A program made the position numbers and the translations under genes. The notes beneath the pieces are model-generated. The model was not told where the DNA came from. It saw only the letters and a list, made by a program, of their open reading frames with translations, and did not search any database. Positions 36,661-45,188 of a stretch of DNA of 64,000 nucleotides are shown here, piece after piece. This stretch comes from Amycolatopsis decaplanina DSM 44594 (GTDB taxonomy: Bacteria; Actinomycetota; Actinomycetes; Mycobacteriales; Pseudonocardiaceae), in the NCBI RefSeq assembly GCF_000342005.1, contig NZ_AOHO01000063.1, positions 1 to 64,000 of the forward strand, in the 5' to 3' direction. Every line of letters starts with the position of its first letter. Within the stretch, counting starts at the first letter, position 1.

Positions 36661-37809
36661 CTACTCCGCTTTGGCGAGTTCGTGGGCCAGGACGTCCGCG
36701 AAGGTGAACGTGCCTGTCGGCTGGTCCCCTTCGCCGAGGAGGTACAGGCGCTTGACGGCGACCAGGATGCCTTCGGCGACGACGTCGCGGAAAGCCGGGT
36801 CCGCCAGTTTGCGGCTGTCTTCCGGGTTGGTCAGGTAGCCGATCTCGATCCGCACGGCCGGGCAGCGGGTGCGGGTGAAGATCTCCCAGGTCTTGTAGTG
36901 CGTGCGGCAGTCGAGCATGCCGGTGCGGGCGGCCAGTTCGCGCTGGATGAAGCCTGCCAGCAGCTCACCGACGGTCGACGTGGTGCCGTTGCCGGTGCCG
37001 AAGTGGAAGCTCGCGACCCCCTGCGCCTTGGGCGAGGGGTTCTTGTCGTTGTGCAGCGAAAGGAACAGGTCGGCGCCCGCCTCGTTCGCGAACTTCGCCC
37101 GGTCGCCCTCGCTCGGGCTCTGGTTCGGGCCGCGCGAGATCAGGGCCTCCATGCCCGTGGCCTGCATCCGGCCTTCGAGCCGCCGCGCCAGGTCCCAAGC
37201 GATATCCGCCTCACGCAGACCACCCGCGACGACCCCGAGGTCCTCGCCGCCGTGGCCCGGGTCGATCACGATGCGCTTGCCGCGCAGCCGGGGGCCCGCC
37301 TGCCGTACCTGCTCCTGCTCGCGCAAGAAAACGGGGCGGCCGCCGCGGGCGCGCGGCGACGAGAGCCGGTGCAGCTCGCGGATGGTGGCCGGACCGCACA
37401 TGCCGTCGGCGACCAGGCGCATGTCGCGCTGGAAGGTCTTGAGCGCGCGTTCGGTCTGGGGGCCGAAGTGCCCGTCCGGGCGGCCGGCGTCGAAACCGAG
37501 CTCGGTCAGCCGCTCCTGGAGCGCGAAGACGTCGTCCCCCTGCATGGGGGCGGAGAACATGTAGGTCAGCGGGCGGCTGCCGAGGTGGAAGCCGGCGCCA
37601 CGAAGCGCCTGGTAGGTCGCCGGACCCACCAGACCGTCGGTGATGAGCCCACGGCGCTGCTGGAACGCTCGCACGGCATGCTCCATCGCCGTGTCGAAGA
37701 CCTCGTACTCCCCGGATTCGGTCACCGGCGGGAGCAGCTCCATCGCCGCCAGCGTGGACCTGATCTCGGCGACGTCCGGTCCGGCGTCACCGCGGCGGAG
37801 TACCCGCAT
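36661..37809 (-). CDS. cwlM: CwlM, peptidoglycan amidase-like regulator
   Basis: 382 aa, no signal peptide, so cytoplasmic. Two peptidoglycan-binding repeats (LRRGDAGPDVAEIRSTL to FQQRRGLITDGLVGPAT; VFALQERLTELGFDAG to FQRDMRLVADGMCGPAT) precede an Amidase_3 domain with DPGHGGEDLG, LREADI, SLHNDKN and EIGYLTN, which keep the usual zinc-site residues. Known: in mycobacteria CwlM is phosphorylated by PknB and then activates MurA. The C-terminus TGTFTF (365–370) matches the mycobacterial phospho-Thr region. Neighbour of trxBA and parAB as in Rv3915. Confidence 0.95.
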   Translation of the reverse strand: MRVLRRGDAGPDVAEIRSTLAAMELLPPVTESGEYEVFDTAMEHAVRAFQQRRGLITDGLVGPATYQALRGAGFHLGSRPLTYMFSAPMQGDDVFALQERLTELGFDAGRPDGHFGPQTERALKTFQRDMRLVADGMCGPATIRELHRLSSPRARGGRPVFLREQEQVRQAGPRLRGKRIVIDPGHGGEDLGVVAGGLREADIAWDLARRLEGRMQATGMEALISRGPNQSPSEGDRAKFANEAGADLFLSLHNDKNPSPKAQGVASFHFGTGNGTTSTVGELLAGFIQRELAARTGMLDCRTHYKTWEIFTRTRCPAVRIEIGYLTNPEDSRKLADPAFRDVVAEGILVAVKRLYLLGEGDQPTGTFTFADVLAHELAKAE

Positions 37810-38010
37810 GCACTCCTCGCTCTTCCCTTTGGGGCACCGATCGAGCTCGATGCACGACTATGAAAACCCTGCGGGGCGAACCCCGGTGCTCTATTGTGCC
37901 CTGTGAACTCTCGGTGAGCGCGGAGGCCCGGTCGGTGCGCCGAGTCACCGATCGTGGAACTCGTCCAGGCGTCCCCGTAACGGTGAGAACTACCCGTTCC
38001 GCGGGACGAC

Positions 38011-38042
38011 GAAACCCGGAGCCTGGGCAGGCCCCGGGTTTC
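38011..38042 (-). terminator. Hairpin after trxA
   Basis: GAAACCCGG (38011–38019) pairs with CCGGGTTTC (38034–38042); it lies 18 nt after the trxA stop. No T-run, so moderate support. Confidence 0.5.
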
Positions 38043-38060
38043 GGCAGGTGAAACGCGAGA

Positions 38061-38384
38061 TCAGAGGACGTCGGCGAGGTCCGACAGCAGCGCGGCCTTC
38101 GGCTTGGCGCCGACGATCTGCTTCACCGGCTTGCCGCCCTGGAACAGGATCAGCGTCGGGATCGACATCACCTGGTAGTCACGCGCAGTGTTCGGGTTGG
38201 CGTCGATGTCGAGCTTCGCGATGGTCAGCTTCTCGCCGTTCTCCGCCGCGATCTCCTCGAGCACCGGGGCGACCATCTTGCACGGACCGCACCAGGTCGC
38301 CCAGAAGTCGACCAGCACGGGCTTCTCGCTCGTCAGCACGTCGTCGACGAACGTCTTGTCGGTCACCGTCACGGTGTTGGCCAT
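38061..38384 (-). CDS. trxA: Thioredoxin
   Basis: 107 aa. Redox-active WCGPC at residues 31–35 in VDFWATWCGPCKMVAPVL, then DANPNTARDYQVMSIPTLIL with the cis-Pro. The ATG at 38384 has GGAGACACC upstream. Reduces cytosolic disulfides with electrons from TrxB encoded 37 bp upstream. Confidence 0.98.
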   Translation of the reverse strand: MANTVTVTDKTFVDDVLTSEKPVLVDFWATWCGPCKMVAPVLEEIAAENGEKLTIAKLDIDANPNTARDYQVMSIPTLILFQGGKPVKQIVGAKPKAALLSDLADVL

Positions 38385-38421
38385 GGTGTCTCCTTCTGGG
38401 TGGTGAACGGGGCTGGGAAAG

Positions 38422-39417
38422 TCAGTTGGTGGTGGCGCCGTAGCCGCCGCCGACCAGCTCAGGAGTCTCCTGGGCGGTCTCGACACCGGCGTGCTCCGCC
38501 AGCCATCGTTCCGCGTCGATCGCCGCGGCGCAGCCCGAGCCCGCGGCGGTGATCGCCTGCCGGTACGTGCGGTCGACGAGGTCACCCGCGGCGAAAACAC
38601 CGGGGAGGTTCGTGTACGAGGTCCGGCCCTTGGTGAGCACGTAGCCGTCCTCGTCGAGGTCCACCTGGCCGCGCACCAGTTCGCTGCGCGGGTCGTGACC
38701 GATCGCGACGAAGAACCCGGTCACGTCCAGCTTGGACTCCTCGCCGGTCACCGTGTCCTTGAGCTTCAGGCCCTCGACCTTGCCCTCACCCTCGACTCCG
38801 GTGATCTGCTTGTTGAGCGCCCACTTGATCTTCTCGTTCTCGCGGGCGCGCTCCAGCATGATCTTGGAGGCGCGGAACTCCTCGCGGCGGTGGACGATCG
38901 TGACCGACTTGGCGAACTTCGTCAGGAAGGTCGCCTCCTCCATCGCGGAGTCGCCGCCGCCCGCGACCACGATGTCGTGGTCGCGGAAGAAGAAGCCGTC
39001 GCAGGTGGCACAGGCCGAAACACCGCGGCCGAGCAGTTCCTGCTCGCCGGGCACGTTCAGGTAGCGGGCCGCGGCGCCCATCGAGAGCACGACCGCACGG
39101 GCCGCGTAGCGCTTGCCGTTCGCGACGACGTACTTGACGTCACCGGTCAGCTCGACGGACTCGACGTCCTCCTGGCGAAGGTCGGCGCCGAAACGCTTGG
39201 CCTGCTCGCGCATCTCTTCCATGAGGTCGGGGCCCTGGATGCCTTCGCGGAAGCCGGGGAAGTTCTCGACCTCCGTCGTCGTCATCAGCGCACCGCCGAA
39301 CTGAGTGCCCTCGAACACCAGCGGTTCGAGCTGCGCTCGTGCCGCGTAGACAGCGGCGGTGTATCCCGCAGGACCCGATCCCACAATGATCAGGTTCCTG
39401 ATCTCCTCGGCAGCCAC
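38422..39417 (-). CDS. trxB: Thioredoxin-disulfide reductase
   Basis: 331 aa. FAD motif IVGSGPAGYTAAVYAAR, redox-active CATC in VSACATCDGFFFRD, NADPH motif VAGGGDSAMEEATFL, and the C-terminal FAD motif GVFAAGDLVDRTYRQAITAAGSG. GTG start with GGAGG 6 nt upstream. Operon with trxA; an ECF-type promoter precedes it. Confidence 0.98.
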   Translation of the reverse strand: MAAEEIRNLIIVGSGPAGYTAAVYAARAQLEPLVFEGTQFGGALMTTTEVENFPGFREGIQGPDLMEEMREQAKRFGADLRQEDVESVELTGDVKYVVANGKRYAARAVVLSMGAAARYLNVPGEQELLGRGVSACATCDGFFFRDHDIVVAGGGDSAMEEATFLTKFAKSVTIVHRREEFRASKIMLERARENEKIKWALNKQITGVEGEGKVEGLKLKDTVTGEESKLDVTGFFVAIGHDPRSELVRGQVDLDEDGYVLTKGRTSYTNLPGVFAAGDLVDRTYRQAITAAGSGCAAAIDAERWLAEHAGVETAQETPELVGGGYGATTN

Positions 39418-39455
39418 CCGTGACCTCCGCTCGTAGTGACCTGTTCACCAGGCTC

Positions 39456-39481
39456 AACACGATCGTAGGGGCCGGTGTTCC
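39456..39481 (-). promoter_or_regulatory. ECF-sigma (SigR/SigH/SigM-type) promoter of trxB
   Basis: GGAAC (minus, 39477–39481) and GTT (39456–39458) are separated by exactly 18 bp, the spacing of SigR/SigH-type promoters, about 40 bp upstream of trxB. Thioredoxin operons are known targets of these factors. Confidence 0.55.
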
Positions 39482-39558
39482 CGTGGTGACCGGCGCTACT
39501 TTCTCCCGCCTTGCGTCACAGCGGAGATCCGACCTCTAGCGCCGCTAGAAAAGCTAGC

Positions 39559-39583
39559 GCGGTAGCAAAGGTCCCTCGCTCCC
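39559..39583. repeat. Repeat fragment, intergenic copy
   Basis: GCGGTAGCAAAGGTCCCTCGCTCCC; the same sequence with one base change occurs at 55689–55713 inside an ARH gene. Part of it forms the left arm of the terminator at 39570–39615. Confidence 0.7.
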
Positions 39584-39615
39584 CCCGAAATGGGGCTGGT
39601 GGGGAGCGAGGGACC
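39570..39615 (-). terminator. Terminator of the sigM/anti-sigma unit
   Basis: A perfect 15-bp stem, GGTCCCTCGCTCCCC at 39570–39584 and its complement at 39601–39615, lies 19 nt after the anti-sigma stop codon. Confidence 0.8.
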
Positions 39616-39633
39616 GATGAGGTTCCGGAGCGG

Positions 39634-40428
39634 CTACTTCTGTCCGATGATCTTGTCGAAGAGGACCGCCGGGTTGCCCGGGCCGCAGTCGGCGCCGAAG
39701 GCGACGATACGGAACTGGGCCAGTTTGCCTGTGGTGTAGATCACCATCACGCCGTCCTTGCCCGCGACGTTCACCGGCCGAATGCCCTCCGGCCGCACGT
39801 CGGCGTCCATTCCGGCCGCGGCGACACAGGCGTCGAGCCGTTCTTCGGTCTTCAGTGAGCCGAAGTCGCGGACTCCGATCGCCTTGCCGACGAGGGCGTC
39901 GGCCCCACCGCCGTCTCCGCCGATCGAAGGACCGGAAGCCGAAGGTGCGGGCTGGGCGATACCGCCCGAGTCCGGTTGCCGCGAAGTGGGCACGACGATC
40001 GCCACGGCGGCGATGGCCGCCGCTGCCACGGTCGCTATCCCGGCGCCCCAGCCGATCCGCTTGTTCCGCCGCCGTCGTGCGGCCGCGAGGTCCACCACCG
40101 GGGCGACCTGCTCCTGCGGCTGCTCAGGTGCGCCCTGAAAGGCAGGCGACGCCTGACGTGTCCGCATTTCGGCGGCCAGCGCGGCGTCGATCCGTGCCGC
40201 GTATTCCGCCGGCATCGGAGCGACCGGCTCGTTCGCGAGTTCCGCGAGGTCGGCCGTGGTCGCCTCGAGTGCTTCGATGATCGCCAGTGCTTCGGGGTCG
40301 GCGTTCACCAGCGGCCACAGTTCGGCCGCCTCTCGCTCGTCCAGCACACCTGCGTGCAGGTCGGCGAGCACATCGACAGACCACGGCGGACCGACGGTCC
40401 CACCGATCCCCCTGCTCTCGTCTGTCAT
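39634..40428 (-). CDS. Anti-sigma-M factor-like membrane protein
   Basis: 264 aa. A helical N-terminal cytoplasmic part (VDVLADLHAGVLDEREAAEL, ALEATTADLAEL), one membrane helix (RIGWGAGIATVAAAAIAAVA) and an outer C-terminal domain with two Cys (ERLDACVAAAG and FGADCGPGN) likely disulfide-bonded. No zinc HxxxCxxC motif is seen. The start overlaps sigM (ATGA). The position is that of mycobacterial RsmA (Rv3912), the anti-SigM factor, and this role is inferred. Confidence 0.88.
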   Translation of the reverse strand: MTDESRGIGGTVGPPWSVDVLADLHAGVLDEREAAELWPLVNADPEALAIIEALEATTADLAELANEPVAPMPAEYAARIDAALAAEMRTRQASPAFQGAPEQPQEQVAPVVDLAAARRRRNKRIGWGAGIATVAAAAIAAVAIVVPTSRQPDSGGIAQPAPSASGPSIGGDGGGADALVGKAIGVRDFGSLKTEERLDACVAAAGMDADVRPEGIRPVNVAGKDGVMVIYTTGKLAQFRIVAFGADCGPGNPAVLFDKIIGQK

Positions 40429-41084
40429 CGTCCCTCCCCGTCACCCGGCGTGCCCTGAGGACGCCTGGCACCCCGTTGCGGGGTAGCGCGCTCTCGTTTG
40501 CTTTCGTGAGTTGGGACGTTCGCAATCGCATCGGGGTTCCGTAGATGTCCGAGAACCTTCGCGAGCTTTCCGCGACCTCGGGCACACCGGCTCTTGACCG
40601 TGCCCTCGGCGATGCCGAGCATCTTCGCCGTCTCGGCGACGGAGTATCCCTCGACGTCGACCAACACGATCGGGGCACGTTGCTCTTCGGGGAGCTGGTC
40701 GAGGGCTTCCTTGACCAGCAGACTCGTCTCGCGCTCGGACATCGAGTCGCGCGGCGAGGCGGGCTCGTTGAACTGCCCGGTCTCGGGCAGCGGAACGGTC
40801 GGTCTGGCCTTGCCTCGCCGGATACGGTCGAGGCAGGCGTTGACGACGATGCGGTGCAACCACGTCGTCACCTGCGATTCGGCTCTGAAATTGCCCGCTG
40901 CTCGGAACGCGGAGATGAAGGCGTCCTGCAGGGCGTCCGCGGCTTCTTCCGGATCCCGCAAGGTGCGCAGGGCTACCGCCCACATGCGGTCTCGATGTCG
41001 CTGGACCAGTTCACTGAACGCGTGCGGGTCACCGGCGGCATGCGCCGCTATGAGATCCGCGTCCGTTGGAGCTGCAGCTGTCAC
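40425..41084 (-). CDS. sigM: ECF RNA polymerase sigma factor SigM
   Basis: 219 aa. Region 2: AFSELVQRHRDRMWAVALRT, EEAADALQDAFISAFRAAGN, TTWLHRIVVNACLDRIRR. Region 4: ALDQLPEEQRAPIVLVDVEG, YSVAETAKMLGIAEGTVKSR, then CARGRGKLAKVL. A basic tail of ~30 residues follows. It overlaps its anti-sigma gene and precedes trxBA; SigM controls envelope and redox genes in relatives. Confidence 0.95.
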   Translation of the reverse strand: MTAAAPTDADLIAAHAAGDPHAFSELVQRHRDRMWAVALRTLRDPEEAADALQDAFISAFRAAGNFRAESQVTTWLHRIVVNACLDRIRRGKARPTVPLPETGQFNEPASPRDSMSERETSLLVKEALDQLPEEQRAPIVLVDVEGYSVAETAKMLGIAEGTVKSRCARGRGKLAKVLGHLRNPDAIANVPTHESKRERATPQRGARRPQGTPGDGEGR

Positions 41085-41115
41085 CCGGGAGAGCCTACTG
41101 ACCCGGTGTCCGGCG

Positions 41116-42738
41116 TCACCCCGCAGGCAGGAAGGTCAGCTCTTTGAGTTCGGTGACGAACTTTCCTTCGTCATCTTCACCCAGCTGAGTGATCCAGATG
41201 ATGAAGTACTGACTCTGCTGAGGCTGCTGCAAGGCGATGGTCGACTCGCCCGCCGCGAGATCCCCGCTCCCGACGACCTTCGTCTCGTCGAGCTTCGGGT
41301 TCTTCTTGTCGGCGGAGCGGATCTCGACCTTCGAGCCCGGACTGGCCGCGTCGATCTTGAGCTGGCTGAGGTTGACCGGGTCCTTGAAGGTCACGACCAG
41401 CCCGACGCCGTCCTTGAGCACGGGGAACTGCTTGTCGTACTGGTCGGTCCTCCATGAGGTGTCCGCGTCGCCGTCGGTCGTGTTCCTGGCCTTGCCGGGG
41501 CTGTCACCCTTACCGCCCGGGTTGTAGACGGCGACGGCCGACGGCTTCACTGCGGCACCCACAGCGGGAGAAGGCGGCTTCTGAACGGGCGGTGGCTGCT
41601 CGCCCGGCGGAGTAGCGATCTGCGAGGACGACGCGGCGACGTTCAACTTCGGGCCGCTGGACTTCGACTCACCCTGGAACAGGTTGATCAGCATCATCCC
41701 GCCCCAGGCGAGGATGACCACGGTCGCGACGACCAGCACGGTCACGCCGAGCGCCAGCTTCCTGCGCCGCGCGACGTCCTTGACCGGTTTCTTCGTCGTC
41801 CAGACCGTACCGTCCGATTCGGCCACGGCCTCTTCTTCACCGACGGCCTTGATCAGCTGCGTGCGTTCCTCGGCTTCGGCGACCTGGTCCAGCACGCGCA
41901 GGATGGCCGCGCTGGTGCGGATGCCGCCGTGGCCGCCGTCCTCGATGGTGCGGACGGCGAGCGAGGACAGTTCGACCGGGACCGTCGGGACCAGCGAACG
42001 GGGCGGGATGACGCGGCCGGTCGGCGCGTGCGGCGCCGCCGGGATCGCGGCCGGACCGCCGGGAAGGGCCCAGCGGCCGGTCAGCAGCAGATACAGCACA
42101 GCGCCGAGTGCTTTGACGTCGTCGCGAAGGGTCGCTTCGGGCAACGGGCCCGGGAAGGCGAGCTTCAGCGCACCGTCCGGAGTGAGCCGCAGACGCTGCG
42201 GATGGTCGAGGCCGAGAACGAGACCGTTCTGGTGGGCATGGTCGACGGCCTCCGCCAGCGCCTGCACCATCCGGGCTGCCGCGGCGGGCGCCACCGGACG
42301 TTGCGCCACCAGGTCGACCAGGTCGCTGCCCTTGGTCCATTCCGCGACGACGACACCGAGCAGGCCTTCGCTCGAGGTGACACCACTGCCGAGACTCAGT
42401 ACGTCGAGGACGCGCGCTACCCCGCCGTGGCCGAACTTCGAGGCGTGCGCGGCCCGCTCCAGCGTCCGGCGCGCGAGCCGCGCGGCTTCCGCGTCCGCCG
42501 GGTCGCCGACCAGCAGCGTCAGCGCCACGTCCCGCTTCAGCTGCCCGTCGCGGGCACGCCAAAGATGCGCGGCGGCCCGCTCGTCCACCCCGAACTGTGC
42601 GAGCAGGCGATACCGGCCGTCACCGACGACCCGTCCCGGGGCCAGCGACCCGCCTTGGGCACGAACGCCCACCTGGCTCGCCTCCCCTGCCTGTTCGCTC
42701 CGTCTCGTATCCACCGCACTCTCCCGCGTAGCTCCCAC
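41116..42738 (-). CDS. MurJ-linked membrane pseudokinase with outer sugar-binding-like domain
   Basis: 540 aa. Kinase-like fold at ~40–290 (GDGRYRLLAQFGVDERAAAH), but the catalytic HRD is GLDHPQRL and DFG is AFPG, so no kinase activity is expected. A membrane helix (LALGVTVLVVATVVILAWGG, ~residues 325–345) leads to an outer domain of ~190 residues with ARNTTDGDADTSWRTDQYD and VTFKDPVNLSQLKID, a galactose-binding/F5-F8C-like pattern. Known: in M. tuberculosis this is fused to MurJ as Rv3910 and recruits FhaA when phosphorylated; here it is separate, 54 bp after murJ. Confidence 0.92.
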   Translation of the reverse strand: MGATRESAVDTRRSEQAGEASQVGVRAQGGSLAPGRVVGDGRYRLLAQFGVDERAAAHLWRARDGQLKRDVALTLLVGDPADAEAARLARRTLERAAHASKFGHGGVARVLDVLSLGSGVTSSEGLLGVVVAEWTKGSDLVDLVAQRPVAPAAAARMVQALAEAVDHAHQNGLVLGLDHPQRLRLTPDGALKLAFPGPLPEATLRDDVKALGAVLYLLLTGRWALPGGPAAIPAAPHAPTGRVIPPRSLVPTVPVELSSLAVRTIEDGGHGGIRTSAAILRVLDQVAEAEERTQLIKAVGEEEAVAESDGTVWTTKKPVKDVARRRKLALGVTVLVVATVVILAWGGMMLINLFQGESKSSGPKLNVAASSSQIATPPGEQPPPVQKPPSPAVGAAVKPSAVAVYNPGGKGDSPGKARNTTDGDADTSWRTDQYDKQFPVLKDGVGLVVTFKDPVNLSQLKIDAASPGSKVEIRSADKKNPKLDETKVVGSGDLAAGESTIALQQPQQSQYFIIWITQLGEDDEGKFVTELKELTFLPAG

Positions 42739-42792
42739 CTGGAGGGTACCCAGAATACGACCCGTGAACGCGCGCCATCCGTACGTGAATCG

Positions 42793-45105
42793 TTATCCGC
42801 GCTTGATCAACCGGGTGATCCTCGCCGTGGCGGGCTTCAATTCTTCGACCTTCAGGGCGATGAGCACGCCGAACGACACCACGATCCCGACCACCGTCTG
42901 CAGGAGAAGTTTCACCCAGGCATGGAAAGTAGGCCCGAACGAGTCAGGGACGATCTGCCCGGCGAGCCACGCCGCGCCGACCCCGAGCACACTCGCGACG
43001 ACCGTGAAGAGGATCACTCCGAGAACCCGCTTGCTCCGGAGGTTTCCGAGGGTCACCCACAGCCAGACCTGACCGAGGATCGCGCCGACGACGAACGTGA
43101 GGCCGTTGACCATCATCACGCCGAGCACGATGTTGTCCGGCGACAGCAGCGCGGGGCACAGGTACAGCAGCGGTACCTTGACCACGGTCATCACGATCAT
43201 GATCAGCACCGGTGTCCGCGCGTCCTTCATCGCGTAGAACACCCGCATCTGCAGCATGACCAGGGCGTACGGCAGCAGCGCGAACGCGGAGATGGCCAGC
43301 GCCTCGCCCATACGCGACGCGTCCTCGACCCGGCCCTTGCCCAGGGTGAACAGGGCGATACCGACCGAACCGCCCACCACGGTCATCACCGCGGAGATCG
43401 GCACGAGCATCACCGTCGAGATCCGGGAGGCGTAGGACAGGTCGCCGATCAGCTTCTTGTGGTCGCCGTCCGCGGCCGCCCGGCTCATCCTCGGCATGAT
43501 CGCGGTCAGCAGTGACACCCCGATGACGCCGTACGGAAGCTGGAAGAGCAGCCACGCGTTGCTGTACGCGGTCACACCACCCTGCGAACCGCTGGTCAGC
43601 ACGCGGGTCGTGATCGTGTAGCCGACCTGGCTGACCGCGACGTAGCCGACGGTCCACAGCGCCAGCCCGCCGAACTCCTTCATGCGCTTGTCGATGCCCC
43701 AGCGCCATTTGAACTTGAACCCGGACCGCAGCAGCGGCGGGATCAGCAGCACCGACTGCGCCACGATGCCCGAGGTCACGCCGATGCCCAGGGTCAGCAC
43801 CTTCGGGTCGGTGATCGACACCGGATCGGTGGAGATGTTCCCGGGCATGATCCACACCACGAGGATCGTGAAGATGACGACGAGGTTGTTGATCACCGGC
43901 GCCCACGCAGTCGGGCCGAAGATGTTCTTCGCGTTCAGCACCGCCGAGAGCAGCGCGAACACACCGTAGAAGAAGATCTGTGGCAGCAGCAGGTACGCGA
44001 ACGCGGTGACCAGCTCGGGATTCGCCTGCCCCTTGTCGTCGACATAGAGCTTGGTGATCAGCGGCGCCGCGAAGACCGCGATCGTCGTCCCGACGACGAG
44101 CAGCGTGCCCGCCACCGTGACCAGCCGCTGGGTGTAGGCCTCGCCGCCGTCCTTGTCGTCCTGTGACCGCACGAGCAGCGGGACCACGAGACTGGACAGC
44201 ACACCGCCCATCAGCAGCTCGAAGATGATGTTCGGCATGGTGTTGGCGACGTTGAACGAGTCGTTCTCCACCTGGGCGCCGATGGCCGCGACCAGCAGCA
44301 GCTTCCACGCGAAGCCGGTGATGCGGCTGATCAGCGAGGCGATCGCCATCCGGCCGCTGGACTTCGCGAGCGACGGCGCCTTCGCCGGGGCGGCGACGTC
44401 CTGTTCGCCTGTGTCCCCCGGCCGCGGTGTGACCAGCGGCGCGTCCTTGATCGCCGGCATGACCTGCGTGGCGAGCTGGTCGTACGGACGGAGGACGTCG
44501 GGGTCGGCGACCGGCCAGCGCGAGCCCATCGGGACGCCGGGGGTGCGCGGGATGAACCGCGTCGCGTCGGCTTCGTCGCGCCGCTCGACCTGCCACGGGC
44601 GGACCGGTGGCGGCTGGCGGCGCCCGCGATGCGGCGGGGGCGGTGTCTGGTTGAGCGCCTGCGGTGCCGGCGGACGGCGTTGCGCCGGATTCTGGGACGG
44701 CTGCGGCAGCGGCTGGCCCTGCGGCGGCGGGACCGGCTGACGCCGGGTCGGCGGAGGCGGCGTTCCCTGCCCGGGGGGCACCTTCCGCGGCGGTGCCTGG
44801 TTCGGCGGTGGGTTCTGGGGCGGCCTCAGCCGCCGTGTCTCGTCGTCGGGACGGCCCGCGACCCGCTGGCGGCGACCGTCCACCGGCTGCTGAGGAGGCG
44901 GCGGTGCGGCCCGCCGCGGGCGCTCACCGCGTTCGGGCGGGACCGGCTGCGGAGGCGGCTGACGACGTTCCGGACGTTCGGCGCGCTCGGGGCGTCCTGA
45001 ACGTTCCGGACGGCGTGCCGGGCCATCGGTGCGACGGGGCGGTGGAGGGCCTTCGCGCCGGGGACGGCCTGCACGCTCGGGCGGTACACCCGGCTCTCTT
45101 TCCAA
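42793..45105 (-). CDS. murJ: Lipid II flippase MurJ (MviN) with long Pro-rich N-terminus
   Basis: 770 aa. Residues 1–235 are an extreme Pro/Arg/Gln-rich cytoplasmic tail. About 14–15 membrane segments follow, starting SSGRMAIASLISRITGFAWK, with the conserved DSFNVANTMPNIIFELLMGG, LLPQIFFYGVFALLSAVLNA, LFQLPYGVIGVSLLTAIMPR. It flips lipid II for peptidoglycan synthesis. TTG start at 45105 is uncertain; internal GTG starts occur. Unlike the mycobacterial protein, the pseudokinase is encoded separately downstream. Confidence 0.95.
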   Translation of the reverse strand: MEREPGVPPERAGRPRREGPPPPRRTDGPARRPERSGRPERAERPERRQPPPQPVPPERGERPRRAAPPPPQQPVDGRRQRVAGRPDDETRRLRPPQNPPPNQAPPRKVPPGQGTPPPPTRRQPVPPPQGQPLPQPSQNPAQRRPPAPQALNQTPPPPHRGRRQPPPVRPWQVERRDEADATRFIPRTPGVPMGSRWPVADPDVLRPYDQLATQVMPAIKDAPLVTPRPGDTGEQDVAAPAKAPSLAKSSGRMAIASLISRITGFAWKLLLVAAIGAQVENDSFNVANTMPNIIFELLMGGVLSSLVVPLLVRSQDDKDGGEAYTQRLVTVAGTLLVVGTTIAVFAAPLITKLYVDDKGQANPELVTAFAYLLLPQIFFYGVFALLSAVLNAKNIFGPTAWAPVINNLVVIFTILVVWIMPGNISTDPVSITDPKVLTLGIGVTSGIVAQSVLLIPPLLRSGFKFKWRWGIDKRMKEFGGLALWTVGYVAVSQVGYTITTRVLTSGSQGGVTAYSNAWLLFQLPYGVIGVSLLTAIMPRMSRAAADGDHKKLIGDLSYASRISTVMLVPISAVMTVVGGSVGIALFTLGKGRVEDASRMGEALAISAFALLPYALVMLQMRVFYAMKDARTPVLIMIVMTVVKVPLLYLCPALLSPDNIVLGVMMVNGLTFVVGAILGQVWLWVTLGNLRSKRVLGVILFTVVASVLGVGAAWLAGQIVPDSFGPTFHAWVKLLLQTVVGIVVSFGVLIALKVEELKPATARITRLIKRG

Positions 45106-45188
45106 CGTGCGCCCAATCCTCGGTGCTCGACTACGTGATGCCCGGCGGCATCGTTCGACCCAGGGTAATCGGGAACGGCCGGAAACAC

